DNA of 64,000 bases from Microbacterium tenebrionis (GCF_903645325.1 NZ_CAHJXQ010000003.1:186001-250000); one strand, 5' to 3'. Shown: positions 19,481-28,880, counted from the stretch's first letter. Numbers and translations are program-made. Notes: generated from the letters alone by a model not told the origin.

Positions 19481-20092
19481 ATGTCTGAATCGCTCACCGA
19501 GCCGAAGTCGCTGTTCGCATCGATCCGTGTCACGCTCGCCGTGTCCGGCGCGATCGCCCTCATCGCCGGCATCGTCGTGCTGATCTGGCCGCTCAAGACA
19601 GCCGTCATCGTCACCGGCATCATTGCCGCCTATCTGATCATCGCCGGAATCGTCTACATCGGTCTGGGCATCTTCTCCGGCAAGAAAGGCGGCTGGGCAC
19701 GCCTGGGACACATCCTGCTCGGCCTCCTCTACATCGTCGCCGGCATCATCGCCTTCACGAACCTCGCGGCCGCGACCCTCACGCTCGCGGCCGTCACCGC
19801 GATCTTCCTCGGCGTCAGCTGGATCTTCGACGGGGTCGTCTCTCTCACGCTTCTGAACAAGGACGGCTCGCGGGCCTGGACGATCATCTACGCGATCCTG
19901 AGCGTCGCGGCCGGTGTCATCGTGCTGTTCGCGCCGCTGCTCGCCGCCGCCGCGCTCTGGTTGGTGCTCGGCATCACGCTGGTGGTGCTCGGCGTCGTCC
20001 AGATCGTCCGCGCCATCACGCTCGGCCGCAACGAGAAGGTCGTGCTGCCGGAGAGTCCCGCGCCCAGCGACGCCGGTTCTTCCGCTCTCTGA
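19481..20092 (+). CDS. HdeD/DUF308 family membrane protein
   Basis: The 203-residue protein has six hydrophobic helices in three similar pairs, such as AIALIAGIVVLIWPL and GLLYIVAGIIAFTNL, the hallmark of the HdeD (DUF308) family. E. coli HdeD helps acid resistance at high cell density; other roles are unknown. ATG 19481 follows an AGAGAGG ribosome site, and a TACGCT -10 box at 19434-19439 would give a leader of about 35 bases. A very strong terminator follows. Confidence 0.85.
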   Translation: MSESLTEPKSLFASIRVTLAVSGAIALIAGIVVLIWPLKTAVIVTGIIAAYLIIAGIVYIGLGIFSGKKGGWARLGHILLGLLYIVAGIIAFTNLAAATLTLAAVTAIFLGVSWIFDGVVSLTLLNKDGSRAWTIIYAILSVAAGVIVLFAPLLAAAALWLVLGITLVVLGVVQIVRAITLGRNEKVVLPESPAPSDAGSSAL

Positions 20093-20103
20093 CAGCGCGG
20101 TCC

Positions 20104-20147
20104 GATATGAGAAAGGTCCTGCCGGACGGCAGGACCTTTCTCATATC
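20104..20147. terminator. Strong bidirectional terminator, 20-bp perfect stem
   Basis: GATATGAGAAAGGTCCTGCC (20104-20123) pairs without mismatch with its inverted complement at 20128-20147 around a 4-base loop GGAC. Each flank carries a TTTCTCATAT tract. It separates convergent genes. Confidence 0.92.
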
Positions 20148-20153
20148 ACCGCA

Positions 20154-20918
20154 TCATTCCGCGGCGAAGCCGCCCGTGTCGCCCACGAGGCGCGTGTTGT
20201 CGGCCGGTACAGGATCGACGGCTGCCTGCGCGACCTCGGCGGCGAACTCGGAGACGTTGTAGAGACGCCCGGCGTCCTCGCGACGTGCGGAGATCGCGCC
20301 GGGGTTGGCCCGCTCGAGCAGCGTCGCCGTGATCGTGCCCTCGATCATGTCGCCCGAGACGACGGTGAAACCAATCCCCTGCTCAGCGAGCGACGGGATG
20401 TGCTCGCGAAGCGCGTCCTCGCCTGCGCGCTTGGACAATGCGACCGGCTCGTACTCGGGCATCGTGGGCGTCGTGCGGATGAAGTGCGCCTGATGACTCG
20501 TCACGAAGACGACGCGAGAGCCCTCGCCGAGCACCGGGCGCGCGGCGCTCAGCACATTCAGTTGCGCGTCGCGGTTGAGGGTCAGGGCGTAGTCCTCCGC
20601 CATGCCCGACTCCATGCCGCCGGAGGCGTTGAGCACGAGAATGTCGAGACGTCCGAACTCCTGCTCGACCTGCTCGAACATCGAGGCGACGGATGCCGGA
20701 TCGGTCAGATCGGCACCGACGACCAGCGCCCGGACGCCGAGCTCGCGCAGCTGCGAAGCCAGCTTCTCGGCGCGCGGTGCCTTGTTGCGGAAGTTGATCA
20801 CGACGTCGGCGCCTGCCTCGGCGAAGTAGCGGACGGTGTCCGCTCCGATCCCTCGGGACGAACCGGTGACCAGTGCGACCTTTCCGGCCAGGGAACCCGC
20901 GGGCAGAACGTCGGTCAC
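20154..20918 (-). CDS. SDR family oxidoreductase
   Basis: The 254-residue protein is a classical short-chain dehydrogenase with cofactor motif VTGSSRGIGAD and NASGG in place of NNAG. Serine in the region VFVTSHQAHF fits the catalytic Ser, but the usual YxxxK is replaced by VALSKRAGEDALREH: a Ser-Lys pair remains and the Tyr is not obvious. Activity may thus differ from family norms. GTG 20918 has GAGGAG 5 bases upstream. The substrate is unknown. Confidence 0.85.
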   Translation of the reverse strand: MTDVLPAGSLAGKVALVTGSSRGIGADTVRYFAEAGADVVINFRNKAPRAEKLASQLRELGVRALVVGADLTDPASVASMFEQVEQEFGRLDILVLNASGGMESGMAEDYALTLNRDAQLNVLSAARPVLGEGSRVVFVTSHQAHFIRTTPTMPEYEPVALSKRAGEDALREHIPSLAEQGIGFTVVSGDMIEGTITATLLERANPGAISARREDAGRLYNVSEFAAEVAQAAVDPVPADNTRLVGDTGGFAAE

Positions 20919-21039
20919 GGTGACTCCTCATACGTGGTGAAGGCCGCGGAGAGCACGGCCAATTCACTTTAGCAACGGGGCGCTGCACGCCGCCGATCGG
21001 GCATCGGTGCGTGATAGGTTGACCGGAAAGGAGGGCGCC

Positions 21040-21513
21040 ATGAACGACGCATCCGTCTTCGTCGAGCTGGTCACCGAATGGGCGTGGATCGGCTGGCTGG
21101 TGCTCATCGCCGTGTTCCTCGTGATCGAGATGCTGACGCTCGACTTCACCTTCCTCATGCTCGCTCTCGGCAGCGTCGTGGGACTCATCACGGGCCTTGT
21201 CGGCCTGCCGCTGTGGGCGCAGCTGATCATCGCCGCCGCCGCGGCGGCGCTGTTCATCCTCTTCATCCGCCCTCCCCTGCTCCGGCGCCTGCATCGCAGC
21301 GAGGATCCGACGAAGTCCAACGTCGACGCGCTGATCGGCCTGCGCGGCACCGCCCTCGCCGACATCACCCAGATCACCGGTCAGGTGAAAGTGAGCAACG
21401 GCGACACCTGGACGGCGCGCGCCGAGAGCGGCGTGGCGATCCCGCTCGGATCGCCCGTGCTCATCACCGCGATCAACGGCGCGACAGCAGTCGTGCGACC
21501 TGCCAACGACTAG
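21040..21513 (+). CDS. NfeD family membrane protein
   Basis: This 157-residue short-form NfeD protein has three hydrophobic helices (WIGWLVLIAVFLVIEML, LMLALGSVVGLITGLVGL, LIIAAAAAALFILFI). A soluble OB-fold end follows (LIGLRGTALADITQITGQVKV). It is 25 bases ahead of an SPFH gene, the normal partner: NfeD and stomatin-like proteins act together in membrane microdomains. ATG 21040 has a strong AAAGGAGG ribosome site, and TAGGTT at 21015-21020 is a likely -10. Confidence 0.9.
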   Translation: MNDASVFVELVTEWAWIGWLVLIAVFLVIEMLTLDFTFLMLALGSVVGLITGLVGLPLWAQLIIAAAAAALFILFIRPPLLRRLHRSEDPTKSNVDALIGLRGTALADITQITGQVKVSNGDTWTARAESGVAIPLGSPVLITAINGATAVVRPAND

Positions 21514-21538
21514 ACCGCTCTACGACGAGGAGAAACCC

Positions 21539-22462
21539 GTGAACGACGCTTCGTTCATCCCGACAGCGATCGGCTGGATCCTTGCGATCGCCGTCATCAT
21601 CTTCGTGGTGGTGACTGTCGCACGATCGATCCGCATCATCCCGCAGGCCACCGCCGGCGTCGTGGAGCGCCTCGGCCGCTACCACAAGACGCTCACGCCC
21701 GGTCTGAACATCCTCGTGCCGTTCATCGACCGGCTCCGCCCGCTCATCGACATGCGCGAGCAGGTCGTCTCGTTCCCGCCGCAGCCGGTGATCACCGAGG
21801 ACAACCTCGTCGTCTCGATCGACACCGTCGTCTACTTCCAGGTCACCGACGCCCGCGCCGCGACCTACGAGATCGCCAACTACCTGGGCGCCGTCGAACA
21901 ACTGACCACGACCACCCTGCGAAACGTCGTCGGTGGTCTGAACCTCGAAGAGGCCCTGACCAGCCGCGACGAGATCAACGGTCAGCTGCGCGTCGTGCTC
22001 GACGAGGCGACCGGCAAGTGGGGAATCCGCGTCGGCCGCGTCGAGCTCAAGGCGATCGACCCGCCCCTGTCGATCCAGGACTCGATGGAGAAGCAGATGC
22101 GCGCCGAGCGCGACCGTCGCGCAGCGATCCTCACCGCCGAGGGAACGAAGCAGTCCGCGATCCTCGAGGCCGAGGGTGCGCGGCAGGCCGAGATCCTGCG
22201 CGCCGAGGGCGACAAGCAAGCCGCGGTGCTGCGCGCACAGGGTGAGGCAGAGGCGATCCAGAACGTGTTCGCCTCCATCCACCAGGGTGCTCCGGATGAC
22301 AAGCTGCTCGCGTACCAGTACCTGCAGATGCTGCCCAAGATCGCCGACAGCGAGTCGAGCAAGCTCTGGATCGTGCCGAGCGAGCTCACCGAGGCCCTCA
22401 AGGGCATCGGCAGCGCCTTCACGCCGCGTCCCGGCGGCCAGACGCCCCCGACCGGCGCGTGA
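21539..22462 (+). CDS. SPFH/stomatin-like membrane protein (QmcA type)
   Basis: The 307-residue protein has one N-terminal membrane helix (IGWILAIAVIIFVVVTVAR), the SPFH domain (IIPQATAGVVERLGRY, PGLNILVPFIDRL, TLRNVVGGLNLEEALTSRD), and an Ala/Glu-rich coiled-coil tail (EGARQAEILRAEGDKQAA). SPFH proteins form ring-like cages on the cytoplasmic membrane and partner with NfeD. GTG 21539 has ACGAGGAGA upstream. The stop overlaps the next gene by 4 bases. Confidence 0.92.
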   Translation: MNDASFIPTAIGWILAIAVIIFVVVTVARSIRIIPQATAGVVERLGRYHKTLTPGLNILVPFIDRLRPLIDMREQVVSFPPQPVITEDNLVVSIDTVVYFQVTDARAATYEIANYLGAVEQLTTTTLRNVVGGLNLEEALTSRDEINGQLRVVLDEATGKWGIRVGRVELKAIDPPLSIQDSMEKQMRAERDRRAAILTAEGTKQSAILEAEGARQAEILRAEGDKQAAVLRAQGEAEAIQNVFASIHQGAPDDKLLAYQYLQMLPKIADSESSKLWIVPSELTEALKGIGSAFTPRPGGQTPPTGA

Positions 22463-23229
22463 CGCACCCCTACTTCACGAAGGCACGACACCCGCGCATC
22501 CTCGCCCACCGCGGTCTTGCCGTGGGCGAGGGCACCGGGCCGATGGTCTGGGAGAACACGGCAGGCGCGTTCGCCGCGGCGCACGCGGCCGGCGCCGAGT
22601 ACGTCGAGACCGACTGCCAGGTGACGGCCGACGGCGATGTCGTGCTGTTCCACGACGATGACCTTCAGCGTGTCGCCGGCGACCCTCGCCGCGTCGACGA
22701 GGTGCGGACGGCGGAGCTCGTCGAGATCTTCGCTCCGCACGGCGGCCTCCTCACGGTCGCGGAGATGCTCGAGGCGTTCCCGGAGACGCGCTTCAACATC
22801 GACGTGAAGACGGATGCCGTCGCCGCTCCCCTGGGCCGGATCGTCGCCCCGCATGCGGAGCGGGTGCTGCTGACGAGCTTCTCGGATGACCGGCGGAGGC
22901 GTGCGATCGCGTCCGTCCTGGATGCCGGGGCGACGTTGCGGCCCGCGACCTCCGCCGGGCGTTCGAGCATGATGCTCATGCGGCTGCTCACGGCACTGCG
23001 GCTCTCACCGGCGCGCGTTCTGCGCGACATCGACGCCCTGCAGATCCCTGAGACCTACGGCCCCGTCCGTGTGCTCACACCGAGCCTACTGCGGGCCGCC
23101 CACCGGCACGATGTCGAGGTCCACGTCTGGACGGTGAACGACCCCGACGACATGCAGCGCCTCGTCGCATTCGGCGTCGATGGCATCGTCACCGACCGGG
23201 CGGATGTCGCGCTGCGGACCCTGAACTGA
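22459..23229 (+). CDS. Glycerophosphodiester phosphodiesterase
   Basis: The 256-residue protein has the GDPD TIM-barrel motifs: ILAHRGLA with the catalytic His, ENTAGAFAAAHAAGAEYVETD with the metal-binding Glu/Asp, and VVLFHDDDLQRV. Near the C-terminus are VHVWTVND and GVDGIVTDRAD. It would hydrolyse glycerophosphodiesters to glycerol-3-phosphate and an alcohol. There is no signal peptide, so it is cytoplasmic. GTG 22459 overlaps the SPFH stop as GTGA, pointing to translational coupling. Confidence 0.94.
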   Translation: MTHPYFTKARHPRILAHRGLAVGEGTGPMVWENTAGAFAAAHAAGAEYVETDCQVTADGDVVLFHDDDLQRVAGDPRRVDEVRTAELVEIFAPHGGLLTVAEMLEAFPETRFNIDVKTDAVAAPLGRIVAPHAERVLLTSFSDDRRRRAIASVLDAGATLRPATSAGRSSMMLMRLLTALRLSPARVLRDIDALQIPETYGPVRVLTPSLLRAAHRHDVEVHVWTVNDPDDMQRLVAFGVDGIVTDRADVALRTLN

Positions 23230-23248
23230 CCTCCGCTCGGCGAGGGCT

Positions 23249-23268
23249 GGGATTCGACTGTGAATCCC
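23249..23268 (+). terminator. Small hairpin after the phosphodiesterase gene
   Basis: GGGATTC pairs with GAATCCC around a 6-base loop, 20 bases past the stop. It is a short stem without a T tract, so it is a weak terminator candidate. Confidence 0.4.
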
Positions 23269-23312
23269 GCCGTGATCGCTGGAGCGTTGAGCGCGCGCAC
23301 AGGCGACAGCGG

Positions 23313-23318
23313 TATACC
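23313..23318 (+). promoter_or_regulatory. Probable rbpA -10 box
   Basis: TATACC lies 24 bases before ATG 23343, and TTGAGC at 23287-23292 could be a -35, though the 20-base spacer is long. A GACGAGAGGACC ribosome site lies in the leader. Confidence 0.45.
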
Positions 23319-23342
23319 TGAGGTCGACGAGAGGACCACACA

Positions 23343-23726
23343 ATGGCAGATCGCAGCCTGCGCGGCATCCGACTCGGCGCCCAGAGCCTACAGAGCGAAG
23401 AAGGCGTCGTGTTCATGGAACGCCGCGAGACCACCTACAAGTGCGACACCTGCGGCAGCACGACATCGCTGATGTTCGCGGCCGACGCAGAGCCGCCGCA
23501 GACCTGGGAGTGCCGCTCCTGCGGCGCCGAGGCCGTGCTCAGCATCGACGGCAAGACCATCACCCCGGACGCCGCCGATGAGAAGACCGCCCGCACGCAC
23601 TGGGACATGCTGATGGAGCGCCGCACGCGCGCCGAGCTCGAGGAGCTCCTCGAGGAGCGCCTCGCGTTCATCCGCGCACGCCGCGGAGCAGGGGAAGACC
23701 CCACCCGAGAAAAGATCGGCGCCTAG
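23343..23726 (+). CDS. rbpA: RNA polymerase-binding protein RbpA
   Basis: This 127-residue actinobacterial regulator binds RNA polymerase and the principal sigma factor and stabilises the open promoter complex. It shows the N-terminal tail, the zinc-type core (CDTCGSTTSLMFAADAEPP and WECRSCGAEA), the basic linker (TARTHWDMLMERRT) and the C-terminal sigma-interaction domain (ELEELLEERLAFIRARR). All four core cysteines are present. It is next to lnt, as Rv2050 is next to Rv2051c in M. tuberculosis, and their stop codons share one CTAG. Confidence 0.97.
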   Translation: MADRSLRGIRLGAQSLQSEEGVVFMERRETTYKCDTCGSTTSLMFAADAEPPQTWECRSCGAEAVLSIDGKTITPDAADEKTARTHWDMLMERRTRAELEELLEERLAFIRARRGAGEDPTREKIGA

Positions 23727-25258
23727 CGCCGCCGGGCGCGCCACCACCCGACCAGGAGCGCGCCCAGACCGCCCCAGAGCAGCACCTGCTGCACCCAGGG
23801 GCCGAGGATCACACCAGCGGTGAGGCCGGAGCGGAGCTCGACGTTTTCGAGCAGGGCTCCGGCCTCATCTGCGTCCAGGGACGCGATCGTCCGACCGCTC
23901 GGGGTGATCATCTGACTCGTCCCGACCGTGGAGATGTTCACGACGCTGCGGCCGGTCTCGATCGCCCTCATCCGGGCGAAGGCGAGCTGCTGCAGATTCT
24001 CGTCCGTGCCGCGGAAGTCGGCGTTGTTCGTCTGGAAGACGAGCACCTGCGCGCCGCCGGAGACGCCCTCGGCGATCACCTGGTCGTAGATCACGTCGAA
24101 GCAGATCGCGAGCCCGACCGGCACGCCGTCCACGTCCACCAGCGGCGCGTTCGTGCCATGGGAGTACTCGCGGCCGATCAGGCCGATGAGGTCGGGAACG
24201 ATGGCCATGTAGAAGTCGCGGTCGGGCACGTACTCGCCGAACGGCACGGGGAACCGCTTGTCGTGCGTCTGCTCGGCCGTGCCGTCCTGCTGCCACAGCA
24301 TGGAGGTGTTGAAGAACTCGTCACCGCGAGCGGTCGCCGCGTTGGCGAGCAGCGGTGCATCGACACGATTGGCGATGAGGGTCATGCGGCGAGCAAGGGA
24401 CTCGTCCTGGAACGGGTCCCCGCCGAGGCCGCCCTCCGGCCAGACGAGCAGGTCCATGTCCTGGCCGTACAGCGGCTGGGTGGCATCGGTCTGCGCCTGG
24501 ACCACGGCGTACGGCTCTCGATCGTCGAAGTAGCCCGTCGGGCCGTTCCCCTGCACGGCGCCGATCCGCATGGTTCCCGCATCCGTCGTCGGGAACATCG
24601 GTGTCGCGAACAGCACGAGGATGGCGACCGCCGGAACGGCGAGGCGCACAGGGCGCCGCCAGAGCTGTAGTCGCACCGTCTCGATGATCATGGCGACGGC
24701 GAACACCATGAGGAAGCTCAGCCCGCTCACGCCGACCCACGACGAAAGCGCGGCGAGCGGGCTCTCGGACTGCGTCATCCCCAGACGCGCCCACGGGAAG
24801 CCCGTGTACGGCCACGAGCCGAGCAACAGCTCTCGGAGCACCCACAACGCGCCGACCGCGGCCGGAAGCAGCACCAGGCGACCTGCGGTTCCGGGGAACG
24901 CCCGGGGCAACCACCGGTATGCGAGGGCGATGAGTGTGACGGCCACGGCTGTCAGCGCTGCTTCGAGCGACGCCAGCGCAGCCCACGGGATCGGCCCGAG
25001 GTAGCGCGAGGTCCACGACACGAGGAGGAAGAAGAACACGGCGCCGTAGACGAGTCCCACCAGCGCGGAAGCCCAGAAACGCCGTCCGATCAGTGCCAGC
25101 AGCAGCAGGCCTACGGCGGGGAACGCGAGTATCCAGGCCCCGACCGAGGGATACGCGAGGTCCATGAGCCAGCCGGCGAGGGCCGCGACCGGGACGGCCG
25201 CCCACAGCGGCAGCAGGGCGCGCCGTCGTACGGGCTCAGCGGAAGAGGTCGATGGCAT
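23723..25258 (-). CDS. lnt: Apolipoprotein N-acyltransferase
   Basis: The 511-residue protein has about seven membrane helices, then a nitrilase-type domain and a last helix. Catalytic residues are visible: Glu in PVPFGEYVP, Lys and Glu in the regions VWPEGGLG and THDKRF, and Cys in GLAICFDVIYD. It adds the third acyl chain to lipoproteins in the membrane. ATG 25258 has GAGG 9 bases upstream; GTG 25273, overlapping the helY stop as GTGA, is an alternative. No fused mannosyltransferase domain is present, unlike mycobacterial Ppm1. Confidence 0.93.
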   Translation of the reverse strand: MPSTSSAEPVRRRALLPLWAAVPVAALAGWLMDLAYPSVGAWILAFPAVGLLLLALIGRRFWASALVGLVYGAVFFFLLVSWTSRYLGPIPWAALASLEAALTAVAVTLIALAYRWLPRAFPGTAGRLVLLPAAVGALWVLRELLLGSWPYTGFPWARLGMTQSESPLAALSSWVGVSGLSFLMVFAVAMIIETVRLQLWRRPVRLAVPAVAILVLFATPMFPTTDAGTMRIGAVQGNGPTGYFDDREPYAVVQAQTDATQPLYGQDMDLLVWPEGGLGGDPFQDESLARRMTLIANRVDAPLLANAATARGDEFFNTSMLWQQDGTAEQTHDKRFPVPFGEYVPDRDFYMAIVPDLIGLIGREYSHGTNAPLVDVDGVPVGLAICFDVIYDQVIAEGVSGGAQVLVFQTNNADFRGTDENLQQLAFARMRAIETGRSVVNISTVGTSQMITPSGRTIASLDADEAGALLENVELRSGLTAGVILGPWVQQVLLWGGLGALLVGWWRARRR

Positions 25259-25269
25259 CCGCACCGGCC

Positions 25270-27743
25270 TCACATCGAGGAGTACGCGACGATGCCGCGG
25301 CGCACGCCGTCGAGGGCCTGCCGCGCCGTGCGCGCGATGCCGAGATCCTCGGCGACGATGGAGAGCTGATCGAGCAGGTCGATGGTCTGCTTCGCCCAGC
25401 GGACGAAGTCTCCAGCGGCCATGTCGGCGTCGACGAGGACGCGATCGAGCTGAGCACCGCGTGCCCAGGAGTGCATCGCACCGGCGAGGCCCGTCGCGAG
25501 CGGCTCGCTGCCCGGCAGGCTGTGCGCCTGCTCGAGGTCGTCGAGCTCCGACCACAGCTCAGCGGTCTTCTCATAGGCGCTGCGGAACGCTCCGCGCGGC
25601 AGCCCGCGCTCCCCCGCCCCGGCCTCGTCGCGTCGGGGTTCGTACACCAGGCAGCACGCCATGGCGGCGAGCGAGGGCGCGTCCAGCCCCTTCCACAGCC
25701 CCTGACGCAGCGACTCGGCCACCAGCAGGTCTCGTTCGCCGTAGATGCGGCGCATGGTGCGACCGGCATCCGTCAGGGCCGTGTCGTCGCCGTCACCCGT
25801 GACGTAGTCGAGAGCGGCGAGCACCTCGACCACCCGGTCGAAGACGCGCGCGACGGTTCCGGTGCGGTTCTCGATCTGACGCCGCGTCCGATCGGTCTGC
25901 CGCTTGAGCTTCCAATAACGCTCCGCCCAGCGGGCGTGCGCCTCGCGGTCTGGGCAGCGGTGGCATCCGTGCCGCTGCATCCTCGTGCGCAGCGACTGGA
26001 TCTTCTTCAGGCGCTTGTCGCGCGCGGCGCGCGGTCCGTGCGCGTCCTGCTTGTTCTTCTTCTCGAGGTCGCTCAGCTCGCGACGGATCCCGGCGTAATC
26101 GAGGAAGTCTCCGTGCTCGCACGTCATCGCCTTCAGGTAGCCCTCGAGCGAGGCCTCGGCCGCTCGCACCTCACGGGCGAGGCCGACGACCGCGCGATCG
26201 GCCTGGAACTGAGCGAACGACGACTCGAGGATCTGCCTGGCGCGGGGGCGGCCGAACATGTCGATGAGGTTCACGGCCATGTTGTACGTCGGCCGGAAGC
26301 TGGAGTTCAGCGGGTAGGTGCGGCGCGAGGCGAGGGCTGCGACAGCCTGCGGGTCCATGCCCTCGGTCCACTGCACGACCGCGTGGCCTTCCACGTCGAT
26401 CCCGCGGCGCCCTGCGCGGCCGGTCAGCTGGGTGTACTCCCCCGACGTGATGGCGACCCGCGACTCGCCGTTGAACTTCTCCAGCTTCTCGAGGACGACC
26501 GTTCGCGCGGGCATGTTGATGCCCAGCGCCAGGGTCTCCGTCGCGAAGACGACCTTGACGAGTTTGCGCCGGAACAGCTCTTCGACGACCTCCTTGAACG
26601 CCGGCAGGAGACCTGCGTGGTGTGATGCCACACCGCGCTCGAGATTGTCGAGCCATTCGAAGTAGCCGAGGACGCCCAGATCCTCATCCTGCAGCGTGCG
26701 TGTGCTCTCCTGGACGAACTCGCGGATCTCGCGGCGCTCCTCGGGCGTGGTCAGCCGGATGCCGGACCTCCGCACCTGCTGCACGGCGGCGTCGCAGCCC
26801 ACGCGGCTGAAGATGAAGAAGATCGCCGGAAGCAGATTCGTGCGCTCGAGGAGCTGGATGACGTCGGGACGGTCGATCCGTTCGACCCGCTGCGCGTTCG
26901 TCGATCGCACGGGTCCGCGGCCCCCGCGCGGCCGCCGCTGCGCCTGACGCCCGGCGTGCCGCGCGCTGCTGTACGACTGGGCCCGCCGGTTGCCCTCGTA
27001 CCGCGAACCGGTGAACGAGCGGATGCGCATGAGCTCCTGGTTCACCGTGGCCGTCGCGACGCCGGCGCGGTCGTCGAACAGCGGCAGCAGGTCGCCGCGG
27101 ACCAGCACGTGCTGCTCGAGCGGCACGGGGCGGGTCTCTGAGACGATCACCTCCGTGTCGCCGCGGACGGTGTCGAGCCAGTCGCCGAACTCCTCGGCGT
27201 TCGACACCGTCGCGCTCAGTGACACGAGCCGGACCGACGAGGGCAGGTGGATGATCACCTCTTCCCACACGGCGCCCCGGAAGCGGTCGGCGAGGTAGTG
27301 CACCTCGTCCATCACGACGAAGCGCAGGCTGCCCAGCGCCGCCGAGTCCGCGTAGATCATGTTGCGCAGCACCTCGGTCGTCATCACGACGATCCGCGCG
27401 TTGCCGTTGATGTTCGTGTCGCCGGTGAGTAGCCCGACGTTCTCGGCGCCGTAGACGTCGACGAGCTCGCGGAACTTCTGGTTCGAGAGCGCCTTCATCG
27501 GCGTCGTGTAGAAGGCCTTGTCGTTCGGCGTCTGCATCGCGAGGTGGATCGCGAACTCGCCGACGATCGTCTTGCCCGCCCCTGTCGGGGCCGCGACGAG
27601 GACGCTGTTGCCCCGCTCGAGCGCATGGCAGCCTTCGACCTGGAACGGATCGAGATCGAACTTCTGGCGCGCCGCGAACGCGGCTGTCTGCGGGTGGGCT
27701 GCGGCGTCGCGTGCGGCCGCGTAGCGTTCGGCGGAGAGCTCAT
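25270..27743 (-). CDS. helY: Ski2/Mtr4-like DEAD/DEVH helicase HelY (start codon not found in frame)
   Basis: The helicase frame runs to about residue 820 with Walker A APTGAGKT, DEVH box VMDEVHYLAD, SATV motif, and motifs V/VI (LALGINMPARTVV, QLTGRAGRRG), then a Ski2-type helical end. It probably unwinds RNA or DNA. Reading upstream, the family-typical N-terminus (LSAERYAAARDAAAHP) continues to the tatC stop, but there is no ATG, GTG or TTG between the in-frame stop at 27775 and the Walker A. The natural ATG at 27743, overlapping the tatC stop, is one base out of frame. Confidence 0.85.
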
Positions 27744-28558
27744 GCGTCCGTTTCTGGGAGGAGGCCGTCGGCCTTCATCTGTTTCTTCCTCCGTCTGTCG
27801 AAGATCATCGACAGCGCAGCAGCGGCGAAGAAGAGCACCACGAGGATCCCGGCGAGCAGCAGCATGCTCACGACATCGGCAGCCGGCGTCGCCAGTGCGG
27901 CGAAAACGGTTGCGATGAGAACCGCCACCCGCCAGCCCTTGATGATGTCTCGGCCGCTGATGATGCCGGCGACGTTCAACGCGACGAGGAAGACCGGGAG
28001 GACGAACGAGACGCCGAGCACGAGCATGAGCTTGAGGATGAAGTCGAAGTAGAGCTTGCCCTCGTACAGGTTGTTCGCGCCCTCCGGCGTGAAGTTCGCC
28101 ATGAGTTCGATGACGTGCGGGACGACGAGAGAGCCCACGTAGCACCCTGCGAAGAACAGTGGGATCGCAGCCGCGACGAAACCGATCGTGTACTTGATCT
28201 CCTTGCGGGTCATACCAGGCATGATGTACGCCCAGATCTGCCACAACCAGATCGGTGCGGCGAGGAAGATTCCGATGGAGAACGCCATGCGCATGCGCAG
28301 ATCGAACGGTGCCGTCACAGAGGAGAACGTGAGTCCCACGACGACTTCTGGGTGCTCCTGGGCGATCCGATCGACCGGTGCTGTGATGAACTGGATGATC
28401 GGATCCGTCACGAAGAACGCGATAATCATCGCGACGATGAGCGCCGCTGCGCAGATCATCAGCCGTCGACGCAACTCCACGAGGTGCGCGCCGAGCGACA
28501 TCCGGCGTTCATTGCGTGGTCTGTCACTCGCGGCCGACTTCTTGTCGATCGCGGTCAC
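27740..28558 (-). CDS. tatC: Sec-independent protein translocase TatC
   Basis: The 272-residue protein has six membrane helices and the conserved N-terminal segment MSLGAHLVELRRRLMI with its essential Glu, plus PIWLWQIWAYIMPGMTRKEIKY and FVLPVFLVALNVAGII. TatC recognises twin-arginine signal peptides and recruits TatA. The GTG start lies 5 bases after the tatA stop. The end overlaps the expected helY start. Confidence 0.96.
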   Translation of the reverse strand: MTAIDKKSAASDRPRNERRMSLGAHLVELRRRLMICAAALIVAMIIAFFVTDPIIQFITAPVDRIAQEHPEVVVGLTFSSVTAPFDLRMRMAFSIGIFLAAPIWLWQIWAYIMPGMTRKEIKYTIGFVAAAIPLFFAGCYVGSLVVPHVIELMANFTPEGANNLYEGKLYFDFILKLMLVLGVSFVLPVFLVALNVAGIISGRDIIKGWRVAVLIATVFAALATPAADVVSMLLLAGILVVLFFAAAALSMIFDRRRKKQMKADGLLPETDA

Positions 28559-28563
28559 CGTCG

Positions 28564-28821
28564 TCAGCTGGTCGGGTTGTTGGGAGCGCTGCCGTCGTTC
28601 CGGTGCGCGGTGCTGCTGTCAGTGTGCGTGTCGGCGACGGTGGAATCTGCGGCCGGCTGAGCCACGGAGTCCTCTTCCTTCATCGCCTTCATCTCGCCGC
28701 GGAACACGCGGGCCGACTGACCCATGCTCTTCGCAAGCGCAGGAAGTTTCGCAGCCCCGAACAGCAGCAGGATGACGAGGACGAGGACGAGCAGGTGCCA
28801 GCCCGTGAGGTTGCCGAGCAT
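28564..28821 (-). CDS. tatA: Sec-independent protein translocase TatA
   Basis: This 85-residue protein has one N-terminal membrane helix (WHLLVLVLVILLLFGAAKLP), the FGAAKLP hinge, an amphipathic helix with ALAKSMGQSARVFRGEM, and a polar acidic tail, the standard TatA plan. TatA oligomers form the translocation path for folded proteins. ATG 28821 has AGGAGAA upstream, and a TAGACT box 30 bases before the start may give tatA-tatC their own promoter. Confidence 0.95.
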   Translation of the reverse strand: MLGNLTGWHLLVLVLVILLLFGAAKLPALAKSMGQSARVFRGEMKAMKEEDSVAQPAADSTVADTHTDSSTAHRNDGSAPNNPTS

Positions 28822-28850
28822 ACCGTTCTCCTAAGATCGGGGTTTCGTCC

Positions 28851-28856
28851 AGTCTA
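28851..28856 (-). promoter_or_regulatory. Possible -10 box for tatA
   Basis: On the minus strand TAGACT lies in the 59-base gap between pafC and tatA, leaving a leader of about 23 bases with a good AGGAG ribosome site. Confidence 0.4.
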
Positions 28857-28880
28857 CCTGCGTCACTCGGGTCGGCGCCG

